Shown here: one piece after another, positions 25,040 to 34,164 of the stretch
Layout: each line of letters opens with the position of its first letter
Numbering within the stretch: the first letter of the stretch is position 1
Assembly: GCA_964419145.1 (NCBI GenBank)
Contig: CAYQOM010000008.1
Location: 1 to 64,000, forward strand
Direction of reading: 5' to 3'
Length of the DNA stretch: 64,000 bases
Source: UBA2336 sp964419145
GTDB taxonomy: Bacteria > Bacteroidota > Bacteroidia > Cytophagales > Cyclobacteriaceae
Program-made: the position numbers and the translations under genes
The notes under the pieces: model-generated
What the model was told of the DNA's origin: nothing
What the model saw: the letters and a program-made list of their open reading frames with translations, nothing else
Databases searched by the model: none

Positions 25040-26827
25040 GTGAAAAGGTTATCCCTGATCGGTTTCTTGCTTTTAACGATTCAAACCTATGCCCAGGTTT
25101 TTATCCGGCAAACCTATCACGATCGCGAAAAGCGGTACATCAAGGAAGTTTACCAGGTAAAGGATACGGTCAGGAATATCCTTCATGGGCGCTATGCTTC
25201 CTATTTTCTCAATGGGAACATTGAGTCAAAGGGATATTTCTCGAACAATGAAACAACCGGCATCTGGGAATTCTTCTATGAATCCGGAAACCTGAAAATG
25301 CGTGGGGCCTTGCGACAAAATTCCAACTATGGTTTGTGGGAATACTTCTACGAAAGTGGACAAAAAAGTATGGAGGGTACTGTTAATGGTAAAGCGCGCG
25401 AGGGGGAATGGAAAACGTATTATGAAAATGGTCAAATAAAAGAGATAGGTGTTTATACCAATAATAAACGAACCGGATTGTGGAAATCATTCTATGAAGA
25501 TGGTGTTCGGAAAGGGGAAATCGATTATCAGGGTGATTACGGTCGTTACACGGAATATTATCACTCGGGAAAGGTAGCCGCTGAAGGGCCTAAATCCGGA
25601 ATGCGCAATGTAGGGCATTGGCGTTTTTATGATGAAACTTCTGGTACACTCCACATTGAAGGCGATTATGAAAACGGAAAAAAGCATGGTGAATGGATTA
25701 CCTACCATGCCTCTGGCAATGTTGCGGTTCGTGGTGCCTACCATCATGATCAACCGGTTGGTAAATGGGAGTATTATTTTGAGGCTGGAACGATCAGTTC
25801 CGCAGGCGAGTATCTGGGTGGTCAGAAAAACGGCTACTGGAGTTCATTCTCTGCAGACGGAAAATTATTGAGTGAAATTACATACGATAGAGGCACTGGT
25901 GAATACCGCGAATTCTACGCCAGTGGCAAGTTGAAGTCGAAGGGCTTGATGAAAGATGATAAGCGTGAAGGGAAGTGGGAGTATTTTTATGAGGATGGCA
26001 AGAAGGAAGGAGAGTGCGAGTTTCAAAATGATCGCGGTACATATTTTGGCTATTATCCGGATGGCTCTTTGCAAACCCGTGGTGAGATTGATGGCGATAA
26101 GAAGATTGGCACCTGGGAGTTGTATGAGCGAGACGGAACTTTGTCTGGCTATTACAGGCCGTACTATAGCGAAAAACCCAACCTGGCAAAAGAGATTACT
26201 GAATTGGCGGAACGAACTTCAGCTGTAAAACGCGTTACCGGAAATAGTTTTGATTATTTCATGCCGCGTGCCAATGAATACAAGGGCGTAATCGTGGAAG
26301 GAAATCCGGTACTTATGTTTGCCGGCCGCTTTCCGATGGCGGTAGAATTTTATTCACAAGAACGACTTGGCCATTCCTTCGAATTTATTGGTATTCGCAA
26401 TCCATTTTTTGAGGCTGATGATCAGGTGGTGCCTGGAAAGCTTTTCGAACGTGGGTACAGTATTTCCATCAAACAAAAATTCTACAACCCGATAAAGGCG
26501 GGTATGTGGTATTTTGGTCATCAACTCAGGTTTACGAACATGGGGCATTTTACCAATGTGGTGTTTAATGGTAATCCGGAAAGTATCATCACATTCACGG
26601 CCCCCGACCAACGGATTGAATATGGTGTATTATTAGGTTATCGGATCATTCAGCGAGACAATGCCAGCGGATTCACTATTGATTTGTATGGGGCAGCCGG
26701 AGTGGGATATAGAAACGTAGATGTGGATGAAGTAAGCGCTTCGTATTTTCAAAATGTTGATCAGCAGAAGTTCATTACCACCTTTTCATTTGGGCTTAAC
26801 GTAGGGAATGTATTTTCCTATCGCTAA
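25040..26827 (+). CDS. MORN-repeat exported protein with C-terminal barrel-like domain
   Basis: A 595-residue exported protein starting at a GTG (signal ends TYAQ near residue 19). Residues about 45-385 are a run of roughly a dozen MORN/YwqK-type repeats (GxWxxYYxxGxxxxxGxYxNGxxxG, for example GLWEYFYESGQKSMEGTVNG). The last 200 residues change character: strand-like segments rich in aromatics (GMWYFGHQLRFTNMGHFTNV, IEYGVLLGYRIIQ, FTIDLYGAAGVGYR, TFSFGLNVGNVFSYR) resemble an outer-membrane beta-barrel or a surface beta domain. The fusion of a long MORN array with such a domain is unusual. MORN arrays are often membrane-associated scaffolds; the role here is unknown. Confidence 0.82.
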   Translation: MKRLSLIGFLLLTIQTYAQVFIRQTYHDREKRYIKEVYQVKDTVRNILHGRYASYFLNGNIESKGYFSNNETTGIWEFFYESGNLKMRGALRQNSNYGLWEYFYESGQKSMEGTVNGKAREGEWKTYYENGQIKEIGVYTNNKRTGLWKSFYEDGVRKGEIDYQGDYGRYTEYYHSGKVAAEGPKSGMRNVGHWRFYDETSGTLHIEGDYENGKKHGEWITYHASGNVAVRGAYHHDQPVGKWEYYFEAGTISSAGEYLGGQKNGYWSSFSADGKLLSEITYDRGTGEYREFYASGKLKSKGLMKDDKREGKWEYFYEDGKKEGECEFQNDRGTYFGYYPDGSLQTRGEIDGDKKIGTWELYERDGTLSGYYRPYYSEKPNLAKEITELAERTSAVKRVTGNSFDYFMPRANEYKGVIVEGNPVLMFAGRFPMAVEFYSQERLGHSFEFIGIRNPFFEADDQVVPGKLFERGYSISIKQKFYNPIKAGMWYFGHQLRFTNMGHFTNVVFNGNPESIITFTAPDQRIEYGVLLGYRIIQRDNASGFTIDLYGAAGVGYRNVDVDEVSASYFQNVDQQKFITTFSFGLNVGNVFSYR

Positions 26828-26829
26828 CC

Positions 26830-26837
26830 TATATTTG
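26830..26837 (+). promoter_or_regulatory. Bacteroidota-type -7 box upstream of FAD oxidoreductase
   Basis: TATATTTG is a perfect match to the TAnnTTTG -7 element of the Bacteroidota primary sigma factor and lies 28 bases before the ATG at 26866. No convincing TTTG -33 box is seen at the usual distance, so the call is tentative. Confidence 0.45.
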
Positions 26838-26865
26838 CAATATTGAAGGTTAACTCCCTTCCTGT

Positions 26866-28449
26866 ATGCCACTAAAAGAAATCATTCTCTCGCCAGAAGA
26901 GGCATTTGATGAAAGTCAGTTCACGACTTCCATTTACCAGAAACTTGGTATCAAGCAAGACGGTGATCAATGGGTTAGGCCTATCAAGCGTTCCATTGAT
27001 GCGCGTGGTAAGAAAACGGTGGTGCGTGTTCAATGCGAAGTTTTTCCGGCTTCCGAAAAAAAACCATTGATTACATATTCCAGAAATTATCCGGATGTTA
27101 ATCAGAAGCCCGCTGTTATCATCGTAGGTTCCGGACCTGCCGGTTTGTTTGCTGCATTGCGGTTAATTGAATTTGGAATCAAGCCTGTTATTCTCGAACG
27201 GGGGGCTGATGTTCGCGCGCGCAGGCGCGACCTGGCAGCTATCAACAAAGAATACATTGTAAATCCGGATTCCAACTATTGTTTTGGTGAAGGTGGTGCC
27301 GGCACGTATTCGGATGGGAAGCTATATACCCGTTCAAAAAAGCGGGGAGATGTTACGCGCATTATGGAGATACTGGTGGCGCATGGAGCAAAGGAAGAAA
27401 TTCTGTTTGATGCTCATCCGCATATCGGGACGAATAAGTTGCCAAAATTGATTGAGGAGATCAGGAAAAGCATTCTTGATGCCGGTGGTGAAATCCATTT
27501 TAACACACGTGTTGTCGATTTCATTTTAACAGACAATCGCATATCCGGAGTTAAAACCCTTTCGGGTGAAACATTTAAAGGTGAAGCGGTAATATTGGCC
27601 ACCGGTCATTCTGCACGCGATATTTTTGAGTTACTTCACGCACGAAAAATTTTAATCGAACAGAAGCCTTTTGCACTTGGCCTGCGCGTGGAGCATGCAC
27701 AACAACTGATCGACCGGATTCAATACCATTGCCCGGTTGAGCGTGGACCCTATTTACCGGCATCATCTTATGCCCTGGTGCATCAGGCACATGTTAATGG
27801 CCAACAGCGCGGTGTGTTTTCTTTTTGTATGTGTCCCGGTGGATTTATTGTTCCCTCTGCAACTGCTCCGGGTGAGGTAGTGGTGAATGGCATGAGTCCT
27901 TCACGAAGAGATTCACGTTTTGCCAATTCGGGTATTGTTGTTTCGGTGGGTGAAGCTGACTTTAAATCCTATGCAAAATTTGGTCCGCTGGCAGGTGTGC
28001 ATTTTCAAGCGGCCATAGAAAAGCAAGCGTGTTCAGTAGCGGGTGGCACACAAGTAGCTCCCGCACAACGTTTGGTCGATTTTGTTGAGCGAAAGGTTTC
28101 AAATTCATTGCTGGATACTTCCTATCAGCCCGGCCTGACTTCGGTCGATCTGGCTGTGGTTTTGCCCGGATTTATTGCAGAATCCTTAAGGCAAGGCTTT
28201 AAAAACTTTGGGTCTAAAATGAAAGGCTACCTCACCAACGAGGCGCAAGTAGTGGGGGTGGAGAGCCGAACTTCATCGCCTGTTCGTATTCCACGCGATA
28301 AGGAAACCTTGGAGCATCCACAGGTTAAGGGATTGTTCCCCTGTGGAGAGGGAGCGGGCTATGCAGGCGGAATTGTTTCGGCAGCTATGGATGGTGAACG
28401 TTGTGCTGAGGCTGTGTGTTTGAAGATTGGAGTTAATACTAAAGAATGA
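26866..28449 (+). CDS. FAD-dependent oxidoreductase (COG2509-like dehydrogenase)
   Basis: A 527-residue flavoprotein. After an 85-residue N-terminal domain comes a dinucleotide-binding motif IIVGSGPAGLFAALRL (near 86-101), then an acidic residue ending the second strand (VILERG) and the family stretch NYCFGEGGAGTYSDGKLYTR. The C-terminal LFPCGEGAGYAGGIVSAAMD is the second FAD contact. The overall plan matches the uncharacterised FAD-dependent dehydrogenases related to geranylgeranyl-reductase-like proteins. Substrate is unknown. The downstream CoA-binding gene overlaps it by four bases, so the two are co-expressed. Confidence 0.9.
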   Translation: MPLKEIILSPEEAFDESQFTTSIYQKLGIKQDGDQWVRPIKRSIDARGKKTVVRVQCEVFPASEKKPLITYSRNYPDVNQKPAVIIVGSGPAGLFAALRLIEFGIKPVILERGADVRARRRDLAAINKEYIVNPDSNYCFGEGGAGTYSDGKLYTRSKKRGDVTRIMEILVAHGAKEEILFDAHPHIGTNKLPKLIEEIRKSILDAGGEIHFNTRVVDFILTDNRISGVKTLSGETFKGEAVILATGHSARDIFELLHARKILIEQKPFALGLRVEHAQQLIDRIQYHCPVERGPYLPASSYALVHQAHVNGQQRGVFSFCMCPGGFIVPSATAPGEVVVNGMSPSRRDSRFANSGIVVSVGEADFKSYAKFGPLAGVHFQAAIEKQACSVAGGTQVAPAQRLVDFVERKVSNSLLDTSYQPGLTSVDLAVVLPGFIAESLRQGFKNFGSKMKGYLTNEAQVVGVESRTSSPVRIPRDKETLEHPQVKGLFPCGEGAGYAGGIVSAAMDGERCAEAVCLKIGVNTKE

Positions 28450-28808
28450 AAACAGTTATCATTGGTGCAACACCTAATACTTCTCGATACGCGTACCTGG
28501 CAGCTGAAATGCTAATGGAGTATGATCATGAGTTTGTTCCTGTCGGAATTAAGAAGGGAGAACTTTTTGGAAAGCAGATTCTTGACATCCGGACAAAACC
28601 ACCTGTTGCAGATGTGGATACGGTAACGATGTACATCGGTCCGCAACACCAGCCTGAATGGTACGATTACATCATCGGGTTGAAACCTCGCAGAATCATT
28701 TTTAATCCGGGTACGGAGAATTATGAATTTGAAACGTTGGCAAAGGAAAACAACATCGAACCCATTGAAGCGTGTACGTTGGTGATGCTCCGCACTGGGC
28801 AGTACTAA
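28446..28808 (+). CDS. CoA-binding (YccU-like) protein
   Basis: A 120-residue Rossmann-fold protein of the CoA-binding family (YccU/CoA_binding_2). The N-terminus TVIIGATPNTSRYAYLAAEM contains the nucleotide-binding turn. VPVGIKKGELFGKQILDI and the C-terminal IIFNPGTENYEFETLAKENN, then IEPIEACTLVMLRTG, match the family; the Cys near the end is conserved. Its start overlaps the FAD oxidoreductase stop (ATGA). Precise role unknown; such proteins bind CoA or other nucleotides. Confidence 0.85.
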   Translation: MKTVIIGATPNTSRYAYLAAEMLMEYDHEFVPVGIKKGELFGKQILDIRTKPPVADVDTVTMYIGPQHQPEWYDYIIGLKPRRIIFNPGTENYEFETLAKENNIEPIEACTLVMLRTGQY

Positions 28809-29318
28809 TCAACGCACGGGTTCATTTTCTTTCTGCACGGCAATCACCGAAACACAAACAATCTTCCATTGTCCGTTTACTTTTTCCATCACGCGTACTT
28901 CGGCCTGAGGTGGCCGGCCAATGTTATCAGAAACTTCCTGGGTAAAGCGGATGTAGGCAAAATTGCCTGCTATCCGGATGTGATGCCAGGTGCGCGTAAT
29001 TTTTGCTGTAGAAGGCTTTGAGGTTTTAAAGTAGTTGTTGAAGCCATTATAGATTTCATCCCATCCTGAAAAAGAATTGACATCGGTAGTGTCGGCAAAC
29101 GACCAAAAGGCATAGGGTTCATGTGCCCACAAATCAGCCCATGTTTTTTGATCAATTTCAAAAAAAGCTTTTGTTTCCTGTTCAATTATTGCCTTAATCA
29201 TGGCCTCATCTTGTTGGGTATTGGTCGCTTTTTCTTTTGATTTTTTTTGACCGTAAACCGCAACACTGCTGAGCAAAAGAACGACCATGAGTAGATAAAA
29301 GGCATTCGTGGACTTCAT
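28809..29318 (-). CDS. Exported SnoaL/DUF4440-like protein
   Basis: A 169-residue exported protein with signal peptide ending SSVAVYGQ (about residue 24). The mature domain is an NTF2/SnoaL-like cone fold: EQETKAFFEIDQKTWADLWA, WHHIRIAGNFAYIRFTQEVS, RVMEKVNGQWKIVCVSVIAV. Members act as small ligand-binding or isomerase-like domains with widely varying functions. It converges with the CoA-binding gene, its stop abutting that gene's end. Function cannot be assigned further. Confidence 0.8.
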   Translation of the reverse strand: MKSTNAFYLLMVVLLLSSVAVYGQKKSKEKATNTQQDEAMIKAIIEQETKAFFEIDQKTWADLWAHEPYAFWSFADTTDVNSFSGWDEIYNGFNNYFKTSKPSTAKITRTWHHIRIAGNFAYIRFTQEVSDNIGRPPQAEVRVMEKVNGQWKIVCVSVIAVQKENEPVR

Positions 29319-29357
29319 ATCACATGAATTAAAGGTTGCGGAGGTAGGTTAAATTGA

Positions 29358-29501
29358 TCAGAAGGTTGTGGAAATTTCCTGCCTGAAATTTTGAATCCAT
29401 GTAGCTACATCAAGCATCACATTTCGTAAATAACTCACTGCAACGATGCTGGCCACAAGATAGAGAATCAGGAAATCCAGCTTTTTAACGGCTAGTTTCA
29501 T
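29358..29501 (-). CDS. Small single-pass membrane protein, 47 aa
   Basis: A 47-codon frame (ATG at 29501, TGA at 29358) located 39 bases upstream of the SnoaL-like gene and co-directional with it. The peptide has a short basic start (MKLAVKK), one membrane helix (LDFLILYLVASIVAVSYL) and a polar C-terminal stretch of about 25 residues. Position and hydrophobicity profile support a real small membrane protein, but no homologue is recognised. Confidence 0.45.
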   Translation of the reverse strand: MKLAVKKLDFLILYLVASIVAVSYLRNVMLDVATWIQNFRQEISTTF

Positions 29502-29637
29502 AGGTTCTGGGTTTAGGTGATTAAAAGTTACGGAAACTTATGTTTAAAACCAATGAAAATCTTCGCTCGGATATGAGCGAAATCATGTTGAGGTTCTGCG
29601 ATTAACAAGTATCTTCATAACTGTTAATGCTACACGT

Positions 29638-30591
29638 ATGCTCTCCGATGAAAAATTGATTAATGTAAAAAAGCTATTTGCTAAGCCGGGAAAGAAAATT
29701 AAGCTTTCCGATTTCGAAACCGAATATAAAGGTAAGCAGTTGGTAAAAAAGGAAGCTGAAATGCTTCTGGAAACCGGCCGCAAGCACCTGGCAGAAATTC
29801 AGGATATGCTCTATGCGCACAATCAATATAGCATCCTCATCATTTTTCAAGCCATGGATGCAGCCGGCAAGGATGGTGCAGTGAAGCACATCATGTCGGG
29901 TTTTAATCCGCTGGGTGTTAAAGTGTATAGCTTCAAAGCGCCAACCTCACATGAACTCGATCACGATTTCTTTTGGCGCCACAACCTGGCCTTACCGGCA
30001 CGAGGGGAGATCGCGATTCATAACCGTTCGCATTATGAGAATGTGCTGGTGACCAAAGTTCATCCGGAGTGGATTTTGAATGAGAACATACCCGGAATTG
30101 AAACAGTAAAGGATATCAATGATAAATTTTGGGAAAATCGATACAAGCAAATTGTGCGCTTTGAAAAAAATCTCGCTGCCAATGGTGCCATTATTTTGAA
30201 ATTCTTTTTACATGTATCGAAGAAAGAGCAAAAGAAGCGGTTTCTTGAACGCATTGACGATCCATCGAAGAACTGGAAGTTTTCATTGTCAGATTTAAAG
30301 GAACGGGGCTTTTGGGATGATTACCAGCGGGCATATGAAATGGCAATCTCCCAAACATCAAAAGAACATGCACCTTGGTTTATTATTCCTGCTGATGATA
30401 AATGGTATGCGCGGTTAGCCATTGCGGCTATCATTTACAGGCAGTTTAAAAAACTCAACATGAGTTACCCGCAGGTTACGGATGCGCAAAAGGCGGAATT
30501 GCAAAAGGCACGATTACACCTGATGGCCGAGAATGGCTCTACGAAATCTGCTAAAACAAAAAGTAAGAAGGTAAAGAAAGCTGCATCCTAA
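29638..30591 (+). CDS. ppk2: PPK2-family polyphosphate:nucleotide phosphotransferase
   Basis: A 317-residue PPK2-family kinase that transfers phosphate between polyphosphate and nucleotides. The Walker A motif is QAMDAAGKDGAVKH (residues 71-84). The Walker B-like region IAIHNRSHYENVLV and the lid-region Arg/Lys-rich segment (KKEQKKRFLERIDDPSKNWK) are intact. The C-terminus carries a short Lys/Ser/Ala tail (SAKTKSKKVKKAAS). Length fits the class that phosphorylates nucleoside mono- or diphosphates, but the class cannot be fixed by eye. Two further polyphosphate genes (ppk1, ppx) lie within 7 kb. Confidence 0.92.
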   Translation: MLSDEKLINVKKLFAKPGKKIKLSDFETEYKGKQLVKKEAEMLLETGRKHLAEIQDMLYAHNQYSILIIFQAMDAAGKDGAVKHIMSGFNPLGVKVYSFKAPTSHELDHDFFWRHNLALPARGEIAIHNRSHYENVLVTKVHPEWILNENIPGIETVKDINDKFWENRYKQIVRFEKNLAANGAIILKFFLHVSKKEQKKRFLERIDDPSKNWKFSLSDLKERGFWDDYQRAYEMAISQTSKEHAPWFIIPADDKWYARLAIAAIIYRQFKKLNMSYPQVTDAQKAELQKARLHLMAENGSTKSAKTKSKKVKKAAS

Positions 30592-31988
30592 TTATCTCCG
30601 GGTGGGTCCACTTCATCTTCAAGCGTGTTCAGGTGAACGACTGTTCCCTTTTTACGCAGTACTTCAGCAATGCGGATGATGTCGTCATTTCTTTCCCAGG
30701 TATTTCCGGTCAGTGCAAAAATCTGGAGTTTGTCGAATGTGCTTAACTCATCGGGTATACCATAGAGATTGGTACGGGAGATGTCCAGGTTCTCCAGGTT
30801 CTTCAAGGATAGGATTTCGTACGGAAAGGTTGTTAATGAGTTATTGTTTATGCGAAGCACTTTCAGCTGACTCAGGTTTGAGAGACTTTTGGGAAGGTAG
30901 TTGAGTTTGTTGTGTGATAAGTATAATTCCTGAAGGTTGGATAGTTGTCCGATGCTTTCCGTTACTGCGGTTAGTTCATTATTGGAAAGATATAAGATCT
31001 CCAACTTTTTTAGTTTGCTCAGATCGATTGAAACGGCAGTCAACTGATTAAAGTAAAGATCAATTTGCCGAAGGGTTTCAAGTTCTTCAATTCCTTTGCT
31101 TAACTCTTTGAGTTTACAGTTGTAAAAGGCCAGCTCTTCCAGTTTTTTCAATTGACCGATAGCAGGATCAATATGACTTACCTGGTTGTTACTTAGTACC
31201 AATTTTTTGAGTGAAGGAAAATGAGCAATTTCAGCCGGAACCTGAGTTACTTTATTACCAATAAGATTTAGTTCTTCCAGTGAATTGCTGCTAATTTTTT
31301 TTAGATCATCCAATGTTAATTGATTTCCTATCAGATTGAGTTTGACTAATTTCTTATTCTGTGTGATAGCAGGGAATTGATTGAGACCTATATTTCCTGA
31401 CAGATCAAGTTCGCGAAGCGAAGTAAAGGCCTTGTATTTCTTGGGTAGACGGGCTGCATCGGTTCCACGGATAAGCAATTCTTCTGCAACGCCATTTTTA
31501 GCAAGTCTTAGGCGTGATTTGAGCGTGTGGTTGTACACATAAATGCTTTTCAGTTGAGTGAGTTTGCCCAACTTTTTGGGAAGCTTTTTTACACGGGCAT
31601 TCACGAGCTCAAGTTCTTTCAGGCTGGTACATTCAAAAATTTCTTTCGGCAACTTTTTAAGAGAATTATTGGAGAAGCTTAGTTGTGTTACTTGTTTGGG
31701 ATCAACCTTACCGCTCAATACATCCCGGTAGTCCATAAATTCATCATTGGGTTTATAAATGGTTTTGTAACCTATGATTTTGCTTCTCAGCAAGTTTGAT
31801 AAGTTCATCAGGCTGTCAAGTTCACGCTTTCTGGAATTCGGATTTTGTTGAAAAATCTCGCGGAGAGATGCCTGAACCTGAACATAATCTGCCGAGTCTT
31901 TTTTGTTGGCAAAAACCGGGGTAGAAATCTGGGCCTCAGTAACCAATACAGTTGTGAAAAGAAGGGCTACGATAAGTCTGTTTTTCAT
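30588..31988 (-). CDS. Exported leucine-rich-repeat protein
   Basis: A 466-residue exported protein with signal peptide (ends VLVTEAQ, about 20 residues) and no visible anchor. After about 90 residues, tandem leucine-rich repeats run to about residue 440 in the pattern LxxLxLxxNxLxxLPxxIxxL (for example LKKLVLSNNQVSHIDPAIGQ and LQELYLSHNKLNYLPKSLSN), roughly 14 units. Such proteins form curved protein-binding surfaces at the cell envelope. No enzymatic domain is attached. It is convergent with ppk2, the ends overlapping by four bases. Binding partner unknown. Confidence 0.9.
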   Translation of the reverse strand: MKNRLIVALLFTTVLVTEAQISTPVFANKKDSADYVQVQASLREIFQQNPNSRKRELDSLMNLSNLLRSKIIGYKTIYKPNDEFMDYRDVLSGKVDPKQVTQLSFSNNSLKKLPKEIFECTSLKELELVNARVKKLPKKLGKLTQLKSIYVYNHTLKSRLRLAKNGVAEELLIRGTDAARLPKKYKAFTSLRELDLSGNIGLNQFPAITQNKKLVKLNLIGNQLTLDDLKKISSNSLEELNLIGNKVTQVPAEIAHFPSLKKLVLSNNQVSHIDPAIGQLKKLEELAFYNCKLKELSKGIEELETLRQIDLYFNQLTAVSIDLSKLKKLEILYLSNNELTAVTESIGQLSNLQELYLSHNKLNYLPKSLSNLSQLKVLRINNNSLTTFPYEILSLKNLENLDISRTNLYGIPDELSTFDKLQIFALTGNTWERNDDIIRIAEVLRKKGTVVHLNTLEDEVDPPGDN

Positions 31989-32113
31989 GCGAATTGGGGT
32001 TCAAAATCAATGTAATACCCGAAGGCTTTTTTAGTCACCAGATAATCAAAAATAAAGTTAACTTTTTGCCTTTTAAATGCCTCATTTTCTTACGAAATCC
32101 CCTCGGAAAACCT

Positions 32114-32121
32114 TAATTTTG
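32114..32121 (+). promoter_or_regulatory. Candidate -7 promoter box of gyrB
   Basis: TAATTTTG fits the Bacteroidota TAnnTTTG -7 consensus, 19 bases before the gyrB ATG. The region about 20 bases further upstream is T-rich but has no exact TTTG. Transcription would give a very short leader. Confidence 0.4.
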
Positions 32122-32140
32122 AAGGTTTTAAACCATACTC

Positions 32141-34096
32141 ATGAGCGAAGTAAAGAAGAAAGCGCCAGCCGATTATTCAGCCAGTAATATTCAGGTTTTA
32201 GAAGGCCTGGAAGCTGTGCGTAAGCGTCCGGCCATGTACATTGGCGATGTAAGCGTAAAAGGGCTTCATCACCTTATTTGGGAGGTGGTGGATAATTCGA
32301 TTGATGAGGCTTTGGCGGGCTATTGCGATACCATTCAGGTAACGGTAAATGAAGATAACTCCATTTTGGTTGAGGATAACGGTCGGGGTATACCCACCGA
32401 TATACATGTCAAGGAAAAGCGTTCTGCCCTGGAGGTTGTAATGACAGTTTTGCACGCAGGGGGTAAGTTTGATAAAAATACATATAAGGTATCCGGTGGT
32501 TTACATGGAGTAGGGGTTTCCTGCGTAAATGCATTGTCGGAAGTGCTACACGTAACGGTCTATCGGGAAGGAAAGGTATTCGAGCAGGAGTATCATCGTG
32601 GTGTGCCGCAATACCCGGTGCGGGTAATTGGAGAAACCGAAAGACGCGGGACCTCAGTTAAGTTCACTCCGGATAAGGAGATTTTTACGGTTACGGAGTA
32701 TAATTATGTAACTATTGCGTCTCGCTTACGCGAACTGGCGTTTCTGAATCCAGGTATCAAAATTTACCTTACCGATCTTCGTGAAAAAGATGAGGAGGGC
32801 AAGCCTCGTCAGGATGCGTTTTTCTCTGAAGGTGGCCTGCGTGAGTTTGTCAGTTACATCGATGCAACCCGCGAAAAACTTATTCCGCAGCCGATCTATA
32901 TCGAGAATGATAAGGGAGATATACCCATACAGGTAGCGTTGAGTTATAACACGTCTTTCAGTGAAAATCTTGTTTCGTATGTGAATAACATCAACACACA
33001 CGAGGGAGGAACACATGTGGCTGGTTTCAGAAGAGCGCTTACACGCACCCTGAAATCGTATGCCGATAAGTCAGGCTTGTTGGATAAGGTAAAAATTGAA
33101 ATCAACGGAGACGATTTTCGTGAAGGGCTCACTGCGGTTATCTCGGTAAAGGTAGCCGAGCCTCAATTTGAGGGACAAACAAAAACTAAGCTAGGTAACT
33201 CCGATGCCATGGGGGCGGTTGATCAATCGGTGGGTGAGGTGTTACAGTATTACCTCGAAGAGCACCCCAGAGAGGCCAAGTTGATTGTCAGTAAAGTGAT
33301 TCTGGCGGCACAGGCTCGTCATGCCGCACGTAAGGCACGCGAAATGGTACAGCGCAAGAATGTGCTTACCGGAACCGGACTGCCCGGTAAACTTGCGGAT
33401 TGCTCCAGTACCGATCCGGGTATTTGCGAATTGTACCTGGTAGAGGGTGATTCTGCGGGAGGCTCAGCCAAGCAGGGAAGAGACCGGGCATTCCAGGCGA
33501 TACTTCCGCTTCGTGGAAAAATCCTGAACGTTGAAAAGGCACAGGAACACAAAATCTACGACAACGAAGAAATCAAGAATATGATTACGGCACTTGGTGT
33601 TTCTTTTGGAACTGCCGAGGACGGTAAGGCGTTAAACATTTCGAAGCTGCGGTACCACAAGATCATTATCATGACCGATGCGGATGTTGATGGTAGTCAC
33701 ATTCGTACGTTAATTCTTACTTTCTTCTTCCGATACATGAAGGAGTTGATTGAAAATGGTTACGTGTACATTGCACTTCCTCCGCTGTACCTGGTGAAGA
33801 AAGGTAAAGAGGAGCGCTACTGCTGGACAGAAGAGGAGCGTGATGCTTTAGTAAAGGAATTGGGTGGTGGCAAGGATGATTCGGTAACACTACAGCGCTA
33901 TAAGGGTTTGGGAGAAATGAACCCCGAGCAGTTGTGGTCGACTACTATGGATCCTGCCCGCAGAACGCTCAAGCAGGTAAGCATCGAATCTGCTGCGGAA
34001 GCTGATCACTTGTTCTCCATGTTGATGGGTGACGAAGTGGCGCCACGCAGGGATTTCATTGAGAAGAATGCGAAGTACGCCCGCATAGATATTTAA
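32141..34096 (+). CDS. gyrB: DNA gyrase subunit B
   Basis: A 651-residue ATPase subunit of DNA gyrase, which supercoils DNA with GyrA. GHKL ATPase motifs are EVVDNSIDEALAGYC, DNGRGIPTDIH and KVSGGLHGVGVSCVNALS. The transducer domain has QTKTKLGNSD. The Toprim domain shows the metal-binding EGDSAGGSAKQGRDR, and the C-terminal RYKGLGEMNPEQLW is intact. Length matches GyrB without the proteobacterial insertion. GyrB is favoured over ParE because of the length and PLRGKILNVEKA; there is no partner subunit nearby. Confidence 0.95.
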   Translation: MSEVKKKAPADYSASNIQVLEGLEAVRKRPAMYIGDVSVKGLHHLIWEVVDNSIDEALAGYCDTIQVTVNEDNSILVEDNGRGIPTDIHVKEKRSALEVVMTVLHAGGKFDKNTYKVSGGLHGVGVSCVNALSEVLHVTVYREGKVFEQEYHRGVPQYPVRVIGETERRGTSVKFTPDKEIFTVTEYNYVTIASRLRELAFLNPGIKIYLTDLREKDEEGKPRQDAFFSEGGLREFVSYIDATREKLIPQPIYIENDKGDIPIQVALSYNTSFSENLVSYVNNINTHEGGTHVAGFRRALTRTLKSYADKSGLLDKVKIEINGDDFREGLTAVISVKVAEPQFEGQTKTKLGNSDAMGAVDQSVGEVLQYYLEEHPREAKLIVSKVILAAQARHAARKAREMVQRKNVLTGTGLPGKLADCSSTDPGICELYLVEGDSAGGSAKQGRDRAFQAILPLRGKILNVEKAQEHKIYDNEEIKNMITALGVSFGTAEDGKALNISKLRYHKIIIMTDADVDGSHIRTLILTFFFRYMKELIENGYVYIALPPLYLVKKGKEERYCWTEEERDALVKELGGGKDDSVTLQRYKGLGEMNPEQLWSTTMDPARRTLKQVSIESAAEADHLFSMLMGDEVAPRRDFIEKNAKYARIDI

Positions 34097-34164
34097 TAAT
34101 TTTTTAACCGATTAATTTCTCGTTGCATAAGTTGCCTTTGCGACCTTGCAATTAATGTTGTGCT

